From the NCBI GenBank assembly GCA_965368405.1, contig CBDUMS010000017.1, positions 1 to 46,930 of the forward strand: DNA of 46,930 bases, written 5' to 3'. Below the pieces are notes generated by a model that was not told the DNA's origin, ran no database searches, and was given only the letters and a program-made list of their open reading frames with translations. Numbering within the stretch: position 1 is the first letter of the stretch; each line of letters begins with the position of its first letter. This document shows positions 16,091 to 24,335 of the stretch, piece by piece. This DNA is from S012-113 sp965368405 (lineage in GTDB: Bacteria > Bacteroidota > Bacteroidia > Cytophagales > Cyclobacteriaceae). Both the position numbers and the translations under genes were made by a program.

Positions 16091-18475
16091 ATGAAAATAG
16101 CATCAATATTTGAATCGATGGAATACGGTCCTGCTCCAGAATCGCAGGCAACAGCAGAAGAGTGGCTGGTGCAGCAAAGGCCGCACTGTAAACAATTTAT
16201 TAATGGAGCTTGGGTAGAACCGAAATCGCAAAAATACCTGGCAAGTAAGAATCCGTGTACCGGGAAAAAAATTGCATCAATTCCATTATCGAATAGTCAG
16301 GATGTCGACGATGCCGTAAATGCTGCCAGCAAAGCATTATCGTCATGGCAAAAACTAGGTCATCATGCTAGAGCGCGGTATTTATATGCGATTGCTCGGC
16401 AGCTCCAGAAGCATGCGAGGATATTCGCCGTACTTGAATCTCTCGACAATGGCAAGCCGATTCGTGAAACACGAGACATCGACATTCCCTTGGTTATCCG
16501 CCACTTTTATTATCATGCCGGTTGGGCTCAAATTGCCGAATCTAAGCTGAAAGACTACGAACCAGTTGGTGTTGTAGGTCAGATTATTCCCTGGAATTTC
16601 CCCATGTTGATGCTAGCCTGGAAGGTAGCTCCAGCCTTAGCTATGGGCAATACAGTGGTGCTTAAGCCGGCAGAATACACATCCTTAACAGCACTTTTAT
16701 TTGCTGAAATCTGCGAAAAGGCCGGATTGCCGGCGGGAGTTCTAAATATCATCACAGGTGATGGAGAAACCGGGGCCGCACTGGTCGAGCATCCTGATAT
16801 TGCGAAAATTGCATTCACGGGGTCAACGGAAGTAGGTAAGATTATACGAAGAGCAACGGCTAATACCGAGAAAAAACTTTCACTTGAATTAGGTGGTAAG
16901 TCTCCTTTTATTGTTTTTGAGGATGCCGATCTGGATAGTGCCGTTGAAGGCATTGTGGATGCAATATGGTTTAACCAGGGGCAGGTATGTTGTGCGGGAT
17001 CGAGATTGTTAGTACAAGAGAGTATTGCCGATAAACTTTACAAGAAGATTAAGCGTCGCATGGAAAAATTGCGTATTGGCAATGCACTCGATAAAGGTAT
17101 CGATGTAGGAGCCATTATTGCGCCGATACAACTTAAAACGATAGAAGAACTTGTAAAGAAGGGAGTGGAAGAAGGTGCTGACCTCTTTCAACCATCGTGG
17201 GAATGTCCTAACGATGGATGTTATTACCCCCCATCACTTTTTACGAATGTAGCACCTTCGTCGCTCATTGCTCAAGAAGAAATATTCGGACCTGTGCTCG
17301 TCGCCATGAGCTTTAGGACCCCTGCCGAAGCGGTAAAACTCGCGAATAATACAAGGTACGGTTTGGCGGCCAGTATTTGGACGGAGAACATTAATCTGGC
17401 ATTGGATATTGCTCCTAAAGTTAAAGCCGGAACAATCTGGATTAATAGTACAAATACCTTCGATGCAGCATCGGGCTTTGGCGGCTACCGTGAATCTGGT
17501 TTTGGAAGGGAGGGAGGTATTGAAGGGCTTAATGAGTATCTCAAACCTAAAGTCGAGAGAGAGTTTAAAGACATAAAACCGAAGAAGGAGGTGCCGTTGC
17601 ACTATGAAAACTCCAAAAAGGGTTTGCCTACTATTGACAAAACCGCCAAACTTTATATTGGAGGTAAGCAAGTTCGCCCAGACAGTGGTTACTCTCTTGA
17701 AATTAGCGATGCTAAAGGAAAGGTTATCGGTCTTGTTGGCGAAGGAAATAGAAAAGATATTCGGAATGCCGTTGAAGCGGCCCATGCAGCCAGTGCCTGG
17801 GCTACTGCCACCGCACATAACCGGGCACAGGTTCTTTATTATATAGCGGAGAATCTCGAGGTTCGTCGAGATGAGTTCGTAGAACGAATAGGGCAGCAAC
17901 TAAATCAGTCAAACAGAATTGCCCGTAAGGAATTTGAGATGGCCATAGAGCGCCTATTTACCTACGCGGCATATACTGATAAATTCGATAGTCATGTGCA
18001 TGCTACACCCTATCGGAATGTTACTTTGGCAATGAAAGAGCCTGTAGGTGTTTTAGGAATTGTATGCCCCGATGAATTGCCTTTACTAGGTTTAATATCT
18101 ACAATTATTCCAGCCATAGCAATGGGGAATAGGGTAGTAGCTGTTCCTTCAGAGACTGCGCCCCTCTCAGCAACAGACCTTTATCAGGTTTTTGAAACTT
18201 CAGACCTACCAGGCGGAGTTGTAAATCTTGTTACAGGCAAGAAAGATGAACTTGCTGATGTGCTCGCCAAACATGATAATGTGGATGGTTTGTGGTACTT
18301 CGGCTCTAAAGAAGGCAGTAATAAGGTGCAATTAAATGCCGCTGAAAATATGAAACGTACCTGGGTGAATTTTGGCCGTGCCCGTGATTGGTTCAGTCCT
18401 CAGCATGTTAATCCGGAGTATTTCTTAACAAAGGCTACTGAGATTAAGAACATTTGGGTTCCGTATGGAGAATAA
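16091..18475 (+). CDS. ALDH16-type tandem aldehyde dehydrogenase
   Basis: A 794-residue, two-domain aldehyde dehydrogenase. The first domain (about 20-490) is complete: ELGGKSP with catalytic base E266, GQVCCAGSR with catalytic cysteine C300, and the cofactor-site FTGSTEVGK near 242-250. The second domain (about 530-780) is a shorter, degenerate copy (LYIGGKQV..., AVEAAHAASAWA..., EPVGVLGIVCPDELP) with no catalytic cysteine. This architecture defines the ALDH16 family, in which bacterial members are active and mammalian ALDH16A1 has lost the cysteine. Placed between deoC and acyP, the likely job is oxidation of acetaldehyde to acetate with NAD+. Overlaps acyP by 11 bases. Confidence 0.93.
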   Translation: MKIASIFESMEYGPAPESQATAEEWLVQQRPHCKQFINGAWVEPKSQKYLASKNPCTGKKIASIPLSNSQDVDDAVNAASKALSSWQKLGHHARARYLYAIARQLQKHARIFAVLESLDNGKPIRETRDIDIPLVIRHFYYHAGWAQIAESKLKDYEPVGVVGQIIPWNFPMLMLAWKVAPALAMGNTVVLKPAEYTSLTALLFAEICEKAGLPAGVLNIITGDGETGAALVEHPDIAKIAFTGSTEVGKIIRRATANTEKKLSLELGGKSPFIVFEDADLDSAVEGIVDAIWFNQGQVCCAGSRLLVQESIADKLYKKIKRRMEKLRIGNALDKGIDVGAIIAPIQLKTIEELVKKGVEEGADLFQPSWECPNDGCYYPPSLFTNVAPSSLIAQEEIFGPVLVAMSFRTPAEAVKLANNTRYGLAASIWTENINLALDIAPKVKAGTIWINSTNTFDAASGFGGYRESGFGREGGIEGLNEYLKPKVEREFKDIKPKKEVPLHYENSKKGLPTIDKTAKLYIGGKQVRPDSGYSLEISDAKGKVIGLVGEGNRKDIRNAVEAAHAASAWATATAHNRAQVLYYIAENLEVRRDEFVERIGQQLNQSNRIARKEFEMAIERLFTYAAYTDKFDSHVHATPYRNVTLAMKEPVGVLGIVCPDELPLLGLISTIIPAIAMGNRVVAVPSETAPLSATDLYQVFETSDLPGGVVNLVTGKKDELADVLAKHDNVDGLWYFGSKEGSNKVQLNAAENMKRTWVNFGRARDWFSPQHVNPEYFLTKATEIKNIWVPYGE

Positions 18476-18740
18476 GCATTACAAGATTTCCGTTCATGGT
18501 AAGGTTCAAGGTGTTTTCTTCCGTGCATCAACACAGCGCGAAGCAAGAAATTTAGGTTTAGTGGGGTTTGTTGCTAATAAACCCGACGGTAGTGTTTATA
18601 TTGAAGTGGAAGGGGAACAAGAAAAAATTGATCACCTCATAGATTGGATTCAATTAGGAGGCCCGCCCCAGGGGGATGTTGCTAATTTTGAATGCACAAT
18701 AGGGGAAAAGAAAGGGTTTAGCAATTTCGATATCCGCTAA
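18465..18740 (+). CDS. acyP: Acylphosphatase
   Basis: A 91-residue small cytosolic enzyme that hydrolyses acyl phosphates such as acetyl or carbamoyl phosphate and 1,3-bisphosphoglycerate. The active-site arginine is R20 in GKVQGVFFR and the asparagine N38 in VGFVANKPDG, the two signature blocks of the family. The ATG at 18465 lies inside the end of the dehydrogenase gene, so the two are translationally coupled. Being the third gene after deoC and an acetaldehyde-oxidising candidate, it could act on acyl phosphates of the same carbon flow, but this is inference from position. Confidence 0.93.
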   Translation: MENKHYKISVHGKVQGVFFRASTQREARNLGLVGFVANKPDGSVYIEVEGEQEKIDHLIDWIQLGGPPQGDVANFECTIGEKKGFSNFDIR

Positions 18741-19304
18741 CTAGGCAGCCTGAGTATCAATAATTCCTTTATGGATATACAGTCGTACTCCAAAAGTATC
18801 TTCGATATAGCTCTGTAGTCGGTTATTAATTAGCCTCAGCTGATGCTCATCGTGTTGCTCAAATACAGTTATTTCAAATACAGCGCGTAGGCTAAGCCAC
18901 TTAGAAAAAAGTAATTTAATCCACTCTTTATAAGTAGCAAACCACTCTTCCTTATATTTTTCGTAATGCGACGCGCCATCGAATAAGAGTTCTAGTTGAG
19001 TTTCGCCGTGTTTATAGCGGTACACACTAGCAAGTTTGGCATAAAAGGGTTCTAATAATTCGAAGTCCTGGAATTTTGCCTCTTGTATAGATTTCACAGT
19101 ATCGTCAACAAGCCCTAGAGGGTTATAATTTTGATGGTAAAAGTCTTTCGCGTATTGAACGGTCCAAAACACAAGCTGTTCTTTGAGTACCAATTGTGCT
19201 TCCTTCAGGATATAGTTTTTATCCATCATAAACCACTTTTTTGCAGATCTGGCTTCCTCGAAAAATGCAGAGTGTCTCATTTCCACAAAAATAGCAAATC
19301 GCAT
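18741..19304 (-). CDS. Conserved-looking hypothetical protein
   Basis: A 187-residue soluble protein, rich in aromatic and charged residues and mostly helical by appearance (ILKEAQLVLKEQLVFWTVQYAKDFYHQ; YEKYKEEWFATYKEWIKLLFSKWL), with a short strand region (RAVFEITVFEQ). No signal peptide, cysteine motif or known domain is recognised. It follows panB on the same strand with a 33-base gap, so it may share its transcript. The start is uncertain; ATGs also occur at 19280 and about 19229. It ends next to the acyP stop on the opposite strand. Confidence 0.65.
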   Translation of the reverse strand: MRFAIFVEMRHSAFFEEARSAKKWFMMDKNYILKEAQLVLKEQLVFWTVQYAKDFYHQNYNPLGLVDDTVKSIQEAKFQDFELLEPFYAKLASVYRYKHGETQLELLFDGASHYEKYKEEWFATYKEWIKLLFSKWLSLRAVFEITVFEQHDEHQLRLINNRLQSYIEDTFGVRLYIHKGIIDTQAA

Positions 19305-19337
19305 ATAGAAAAGAGCGATTTAAACATAATAATGGTG

Positions 19338-20153
19338 TTAATACTGTTCGTCTTGATTCGGAAAGTTTACTGCTTTCACATCAGAAATATACTGCTTTGC
19401 AGCATCCGTTATCGTAGAATATAAATCAGCATACCTTCGAATAAACCGAGGGTTAAACTCCTTCGTAATGCCCAGCATGTCTTGCATCACCAGCACCTGA
19501 CCATCAACACCCGAGCCTGCTCCTATACCAATTACTGGAATAGAAACCTTCTGTGCTATTTCACTGGCCAGTTTCGCTGGAATCTTTTCGAGGATTAAGG
19601 CAAAGCAGCCGGTCTCTTCCAAAAGCAGGGCGTCTTCGATAAGCTTATTGGCCTCGGCCTCTTCCCTGGCTCTCACGGCATAGGTCCCAAACTTATAAAT
19701 CGATTGAGGGGTAAGACCTAAATGCCCCATTACAGGTACTCCTGCACTTAATATTCTAGCAATTGACTCTTTAATTTCGGCGCCACCTTCCAGTTTTACC
19801 GAATGAGCTCCTGATTCTTTCATAATCCGAATAGCGGATTTTAATGCTTCAGAAGAATTTCCCTGATATGAGCCAAAAGGTAAATCTACTACCACTAATG
19901 CCCGCTGCACAGCACGCACAACCGAAGAGGCGTGATAAATCATTTCATCTAATGTGATCGGTAGTGTTGTTTCATGACCGGCCATAACATTAGATGCCGA
20001 ATCTCCTACTAAAATAATGTCTACTCCAGCACTATCAAGAATCTTAGCCATGGAGTAATCGTAGGCCGTGAGCATTGAGATTTTTTCTCTATCCTCTTTC
20101 ATCGCCTGAACGACATGCGTGGTTACTCTCTTTACTTCTGAATGTACTGACAT
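19338..20153 (-). CDS. panB: 3-methyl-2-oxobutanoate hydroxymethyltransferase
   Basis: Transfers a hydroxymethyl group from 5,10-methylene-tetrahydrofolate to 2-oxoisovalerate, giving ketopantoate, the first committed step to pantothenate and coenzyme A. The 271-residue length is standard. Family blocks are visible: ISMLTAYDYSMAKILDSAGVD, the metal-site VGDSASNVMAGH near 47-58, LPFGSYQ near 94-100, VKLEGG near 119-124, and GHLGLTPQS with a catalytic-region GIGAGSGVDGQVLV near 215. panC is not nearby. The start codon immediately follows the stop of the phosphoribosyltransferase gene, so the two are one operon. Confidence 0.95.
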   Translation of the reverse strand: MSVHSEVKRVTTHVVQAMKEDREKISMLTAYDYSMAKILDSAGVDIILVGDSASNVMAGHETTLPITLDEMIYHASSVVRAVQRALVVVDLPFGSYQGNSSEALKSAIRIMKESGAHSVKLEGGAEIKESIARILSAGVPVMGHLGLTPQSIYKFGTYAVRAREEAEANKLIEDALLLEETGCFALILEKIPAKLASEIAQKVSIPVIGIGAGSGVDGQVLVMQDMLGITKEFNPRFIRRYADLYSTITDAAKQYISDVKAVNFPNQDEQY

Positions 20154-20663
20154 CTAATTAAGATAAACCCCTTTTTTCGACTTTAATTTCACCATGATGT
20201 TATCTGATAGGGTAGTGGATAGCAGGTAACCCACATAGGTTGCCTTTATTGGGAATGCCGTATGGCTTCGATCGACTAACACAGCTACCTCGATTTTTTT
20301 GATCTTTTTACTTAAGAACGGTTTCAAACCATAAGCAATAGTCTTACCCGTATGCAGTACGTCATCAACCATGATAATCACCTTATTCTCGAATTTAACT
20401 TCTTCGTCTATGGTATTATTGGCCTGACGAAAAGGGTGGGATTTGTCAAGATCAATACGTGTAACAGTTACTTTTATGTTAGAAATATTTTCGAGATGTT
20501 CGTTAAGTTGCTTTGCGAGCAATTCACCTTGCTCACAAATACCCGCAAGTATTATTTCCTTTTCGCCGTAATTGGCTTCTAAAATCTCATAAGCCATCCG
20601 CTTAATTTTCTGATTGATCTGGGAAGAGTTAAGCAAGAGGATTGATGCAGTAGAGGTAGTCAT
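20154..20663 (-). CDS. Phosphoribosyltransferase (PyrR-like type I)
   Basis: A 169-residue type I phosphoribosyltransferase. The PRPP-binding loop VIIMVDDVLHTGKT is at 95-108, and the N-terminal half has the IILAGICEQGELLAKQL pattern of uracil/hypoxanthine-type enzymes. Sequence style resembles PyrR, which regulates pyrimidine genes in Firmicutes and has uracil phosphoribosyltransferase activity. In Bacteroidota such proteins are commonly annotated only as PRTase. It shares an operon with panB with no gap, but I know no functional link. Substrate base not assignable from sequence. Confidence 0.85.
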   Translation of the reverse strand: MTTSTASILLLNSSQINQKIKRMAYEILEANYGEKEIILAGICEQGELLAKQLNEHLENISNIKVTVTRIDLDKSHPFRQANNTIDEEVKFENKVIIMVDDVLHTGKTIAYGLKPFLSKKIKKIEVAVLVDRSHTAFPIKATYVGYLLSTTLSDNIMVKLKSKKGVYLN

Positions 20664-20722
20664 TTTACTTAAAGGTTACCATTCAAATTTAGCAAATTAA
20701 ACAGAAGTGCGTGCCGATCTTA

Positions 20723-21757
20723 TTACTTAAAGGCTACAGTAACACTTACCGTATCCTTAACGGGTCGACCACCTCGCGTTGCAGGTGTCCAATTACCGCC
20801 CTCACGAACTAGGCGCACGGCCTCTTCGTCGCAGCCATAACCGAGGGATTTTGCGATAAGGATATTACCAATACTTCCATCACTATTAATTTGAACTGTC
20901 AGTTCAACATCGCCTTCAATATTATTCTCCTTGGCGTTTTCGGGATAGTTTACGTTTCTCCTTAGGTATCTATTAAAAGCACGAGGGCCCTTTGGAGGTT
21001 CTGCTTTTACCAAATTCAACGATTCTGCACTATCCTCAGTTTCGTCGGCAAGCGAAGGTGTTGTTTCTTGTTGTGCGGCTGCTCTTTTCGCCATCGACTG
21101 GACTTCTTCTTCCACAGGAAGGGTTACAGCTGGTATACTATCTGAGCTAACTATTGATTCTGCAACCAGACTTGTATCACTTATTTCTGTCAGCTCCTCG
21201 TCTGCTTCAGTATAAGTGACTCCCGAAGCAGCCGCTGGAGCTGCTTGAGCGACCTCTTCTTCTGCTAATAGTACTGCAGGGGTAGTTGGATTAGTAATTT
21301 CCTCATCCAGCACTACAAGTTGCGTGGTGTCTTGAAAAATATTAGAACTATCTATTGCAGCATAACTTGAACTGGTATCAATAGTTTTAACCTCTTCTTT
21401 CAGTTCAGGTTTAGTAGTTTCTTCTGCCAATTGCACATTATCACTGTCTGACGTTCTGCTGAAAACCCATCCAAGAACAGCGATAACTATAATTGAAGCT
21501 GCTATCCCGATATAATGATAGAGACCTAATTGAGATTCTTCCTTTAGCTGGTTAGCTTTTTCTATCCGCGCTATGGAATTTGCCACTTGCTCATCTTCAA
21601 TCAATTTCATTCCATCGAGGGCATCTTTACACAGCTCACAACTTATCAGGTGTAACTCCAGTCGATGCATTTCAGCATTACTAAGATTACCTTTATTGTA
21701 TTCTGTTAGCTCCTCGAAGCTTAGATGTGTGTTATTATGGAATGTAGAATTATCCAT
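20723..21757 (-). CDS. Anti-sigma factor fused to a TonB C-terminal domain
   Basis: A 344-residue single-pass inner-membrane protein. The cytoplasmic N-terminus has a zinc-binding anti-sigma signature H36-x3-C40-x2-C43 (HLISCELC), which would hold the sigma factor encoded upstream. A transmembrane helix lies at about 82-99. It is followed by a long acidic, low-complexity linker (100-250, many E, T, A, S) suited to cross the periplasm. The C-terminus (about 255-344) is a TonB-type domain (YPENAKENNIEGDVELTVQINSDG..., ending SVTVAFK). Fusion of these parts suggests a signal or force link to an outer-membrane receptor. It starts one base after the sigma gene stop. Confidence 0.88.
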   Translation of the reverse strand: MDNSTFHNNTHLSFEELTEYNKGNLSNAEMHRLELHLISCELCKDALDGMKLIEDEQVANSIARIEKANQLKEESQLGLYHYIGIAASIIVIAVLGWVFSRTSDSDNVQLAEETTKPELKEEVKTIDTSSSYAAIDSSNIFQDTTQLVVLDEEITNPTTPAVLLAEEEVAQAAPAAASGVTYTEADEELTEISDTSLVAESIVSSDSIPAVTLPVEEEVQSMAKRAAAQQETTPSLADETEDSAESLNLVKAEPPKGPRAFNRYLRRNVNYPENAKENNIEGDVELTVQINSDGSIGNILIAKSLGYGCDEEAVRLVREGGNWTPATRGGRPVKDTVSVTVAFK

Positions 21758-22321
21758 TTATTTATCCATGCAGATTATTAAGTTACGTTTACCATTCTGA
21801 AGGTAACTCTTTACTTTTTTCAGTTCATAGCCTGTTAAATTAGCTACTTCTTTGTAGCATTTTTCTTGTTTATAGAACAGCTCTACGCATTTTTTTTGCT
21901 CTTTTACAAGTGAATTAATACAGTCCTCCAGTTTTTTCAAGTTCTCTTCAATATCCAATTCATTGGTATGATGCTCGAACTGATCATTTTCCATAGAACT
22001 TGTAAACTCAATTTCTTTTTGCTTGATTCTCTTGGCTGAACGCAGCTCCATTAAACTTTCATTACGAGTCACTGTATGTATCCAGCCGCCTATATTAGAT
22101 ATCTCCTGGTTAGGAAGCTTTTGCTGTAAAACCTCGAATATTTTAATGCTTAAATCCTCTGCATCTTCCTTAACCTTAAGATATTTTAAGGCTACCCCGA
22201 AAATAAGATGGACATATCGTTTGTACAGCGCAGCGAGATAATCTAAATCTCCAGTTTGCTGATATTTCTTCAGCAATTCCAGATCGGTAGTTTTAGATGT
22301 TATTCCTTTAAAAATGCGCAT
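21758..22321 (-). CDS. ECF-type sigma-70 family RNA polymerase sigma factor
   Basis: A 187-residue sigma factor with regions 2 and 4 only. Region 2 is around 30-100 (YVHLIFGVALKYLKVKEDAEDL, then ISNIGGWIHTVTRNESL). Region 4 is around 130-180 (INSLVKEQKKCVELFYKQEKCYKEVANLTGYELKKVKSYL), a helix-turn-helix for the -35-type element. Its divergently transcribed neighbour encodes the VWA protein and its downstream partner is an anti-sigma-TonB fusion, so autoregulation and control of the VWA gene from the 85-base intergenic region (22322-22406) are plausible. Confidence 0.9.
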   Translation of the reverse strand: MRIFKGITSKTTDLELLKKYQQTGDLDYLAALYKRYVHLIFGVALKYLKVKEDAEDLSIKIFEVLQQKLPNQEISNIGGWIHTVTRNESLMELRSAKRIKQKEIEFTSSMENDQFEHHTNELDIEENLKKLEDCINSLVKEQKKCVELFYKQEKCYKEVANLTGYELKKVKSYLQNGKRNLIICMDK

Positions 22322-22406
22322 TTCGATTATTAAAGCTCAAAAATGAAAATATTTTGTGGAATTCTATAATGTCTGGCATTATAAGGTTGAAACAAAGGAA
22401 AGAAAA

Positions 22407-24275
22407 ATGAAAAAGTTAAAATTAGTTCTCGCCATTGCAATGAGTATCGTCCTCACAAATGCAGTTGGCCATGCCAACCTCGTAACAGGTACGGTTTCAT
22501 CAAGTCTAGACTCAAAACCACTAGCAGGGGTAATTATTTCTATCGATGGTAGTACTAGCTATGTAGTTAGCGATCAAGATGGCAAATACGCAATCAATGC
22601 CAATCCAAAGCAAACATTAGTATTTATTTACTCAGGGTTTAAAGAACATAAGGAGTTAGTTCGGTCAAGAACTGTGATCAATGTAAAATTAGAATCAATG
22701 CTGATTTTAGAAGAAGATGCGGTAGCCGATATGGAAATAATGCCCGGTCTTCCATCACGAGAGATGATAAAACAGGCTAAGGTAAGTACCTATAATACAA
22801 CCCAAGTTTATGGATCAGGGAGCTACTATGTACCGAGCGAAGGCCAAAATTGGAATACTGAGTCGTATTCAACTATTCATGATAATATTTTTCACAATCC
22901 ATTACGTACACCGCTATCTACATTTTCTATTGATGTAGATGCAGCTTCGTATAGCAATATGCGCAGGTTCCTTAATAATGGACAAATGCCGCCCAAGGAT
23001 GCTGTACGAATAGAGGAAATGATCAATTATTTTAATTATGAATACGATTACCCTGTTCGTGACGTACCGTTTGGTGTAAATCATGAAGTTTCTCAGGCGC
23101 CTTGGAGCTCGACAAATAAGTTGGTCCACATTGGCATCCAGGGAATGCAGATAGCTACGGATAATTTACCGGCCAGTAATTTAGTTTTTCTGCTCGATGT
23201 AAGCGGTTCGATGAATGCGCCTAACAAGCTACCATTGTTAAAATCGGCCTTTAACTTATTGGTAGAGCAACTTCGGGAACAAGACCGAGTATCTATTGTA
23301 GTGTATGCAGGTGCGGCTGGTGTTGTGCTAAATCCTACACCAGGGAATGAGAAGAATCAAATCTTGACTGCACTAAATAATTTACAGGCAGGCGGCTCCA
23401 CAGCAGGTGGTGAAGGAATTCGCCTCGCCTATAATTTGGCAAGAGAACAATTTATAGAAGGTGGAAATAACCGAATAGTACTTGCCACAGACGGCGATTT
23501 TAATATTGGAGCTTCTAGTGATGCTGAGATGGAACGACTTATAGAAAAAGAGCGACAAAGTGGTGTGTTCTTAACAGTGCTCGGGTTTGGTATGGGTAAC
23601 TATAAAGACTCGAAAATGGAAGTGTTAGCCGATAAGGGCAATGGCAATTACGCTTACATAGACAATATACTTGAGGCGAAAAAGGTCCTCGTTAGTGAGT
23701 TTGGTGGTACCATGTTTACCATTGCCAAGGATGTTAAAATTCAGGTTGAGTTTAACCCGGAAATCGTCCAAGAATATCGCTTGATCGGTTATGTGAATAG
23801 AGTTATGAATGATGAAGACTTTAATAACGACCGAAAGGATGCGGGAGAACTTGGTGCAGGACATACTGTAACAGCATTATATGAAATTGTTTTGGTAGGC
23901 GATAACGTTGATGACAACAAGATAGATCCGCTTAAGTATCAGAAAACACCCAAAATCACCAAAGGTTCGTTTGACAAGGAATTAATGACCGTTAAACTAC
24001 GCTATAAGGATCCCGATGGCAATAAAAGTAAATTAATTGTGGAAACGATTAAAAACCAGAATATTACCCTTGAAGAAAGCTCAAATAATTTTAGATGGGC
24101 AGCTGCAGTGGCTGAGTTTGGAATGCTATTACGTGATTCTGAATTTAAAGGGGAAAGCAATTATAGCCAGGTGATTGCTTTAGCAAAAGGAGCAATTGGT
24201 GAAGATGAAAACGGATATCGCGCTGAATTTATTCGACTAGTTCAATCTGGAGGATTATTGGCACGAGTTAATTAA
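22407..24275 (+). CDS. VWA-domain protein with CarboxypepD-like and YfbK-type N-terminal domains
   Basis: A 622-residue exported protein: a signal peptide to about residue 22, a carboxypeptidase-regulatory-like beta domain (about 25-95, GTVSSSLDSKPLAGVIISIDG), then the vWF_A_N block (FSIDVDAASYSNMRRFLNNG, EMINYF). A von Willebrand factor A domain with MIDAS motif DVSGS at 264-268 follows. The C-terminal DUF3520-like part ends LVQSGGLLARVN. The resemblance is to E. coli YfbK, function unknown. ATG 22407 with a nearby purine-rich aaaggaaag site is chosen over a start at 22356 that would precede the signal peptide by 17 residues. Divergent from the sigma/anti-sigma pair. Confidence 0.9.
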   Translation: MKKLKLVLAIAMSIVLTNAVGHANLVTGTVSSSLDSKPLAGVIISIDGSTSYVVSDQDGKYAINANPKQTLVFIYSGFKEHKELVRSRTVINVKLESMLILEEDAVADMEIMPGLPSREMIKQAKVSTYNTTQVYGSGSYYVPSEGQNWNTESYSTIHDNIFHNPLRTPLSTFSIDVDAASYSNMRRFLNNGQMPPKDAVRIEEMINYFNYEYDYPVRDVPFGVNHEVSQAPWSSTNKLVHIGIQGMQIATDNLPASNLVFLLDVSGSMNAPNKLPLLKSAFNLLVEQLREQDRVSIVVYAGAAGVVLNPTPGNEKNQILTALNNLQAGGSTAGGEGIRLAYNLAREQFIEGGNNRIVLATDGDFNIGASSDAEMERLIEKERQSGVFLTVLGFGMGNYKDSKMEVLADKGNGNYAYIDNILEAKKVLVSEFGGTMFTIAKDVKIQVEFNPEIVQEYRLIGYVNRVMNDEDFNNDRKDAGELGAGHTVTALYEIVLVGDNVDDNKIDPLKYQKTPKITKGSFDKELMTVKLRYKDPDGNKSKLIVETIKNQNITLEESSNNFRWAAAVAEFGMLLRDSEFKGESNYSQVIALAKGAIGEDENGYRAEFIRLVQSGGLLARVN

Positions 24276-24300
24276 TAAGGTTGGTTTTTGTTGTTGGGTT

Positions 24301-24335
24301 ACCGGTCGTTGTATTATTCAACGGCCGGTTTTTTA
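24301..24335 (+). terminator. Rho-independent terminator of the VWA gene
   Basis: An 11-bp stem with one G-T pair (accggtcgttg 24301-24311 with caacggccggt 24319-24329), a seven-base loop and a T run. Its loop overlaps the stop region of the convergent DUF4407 gene. Confidence 0.85.

Noticed and set aside
17234..17899. 221-codon minus-strand frame opposite the aldehyde dehydrogenase gene
   Set aside because: It lies wholly inside a well-supported coding sequence on the other strand and shows no domain of its own.
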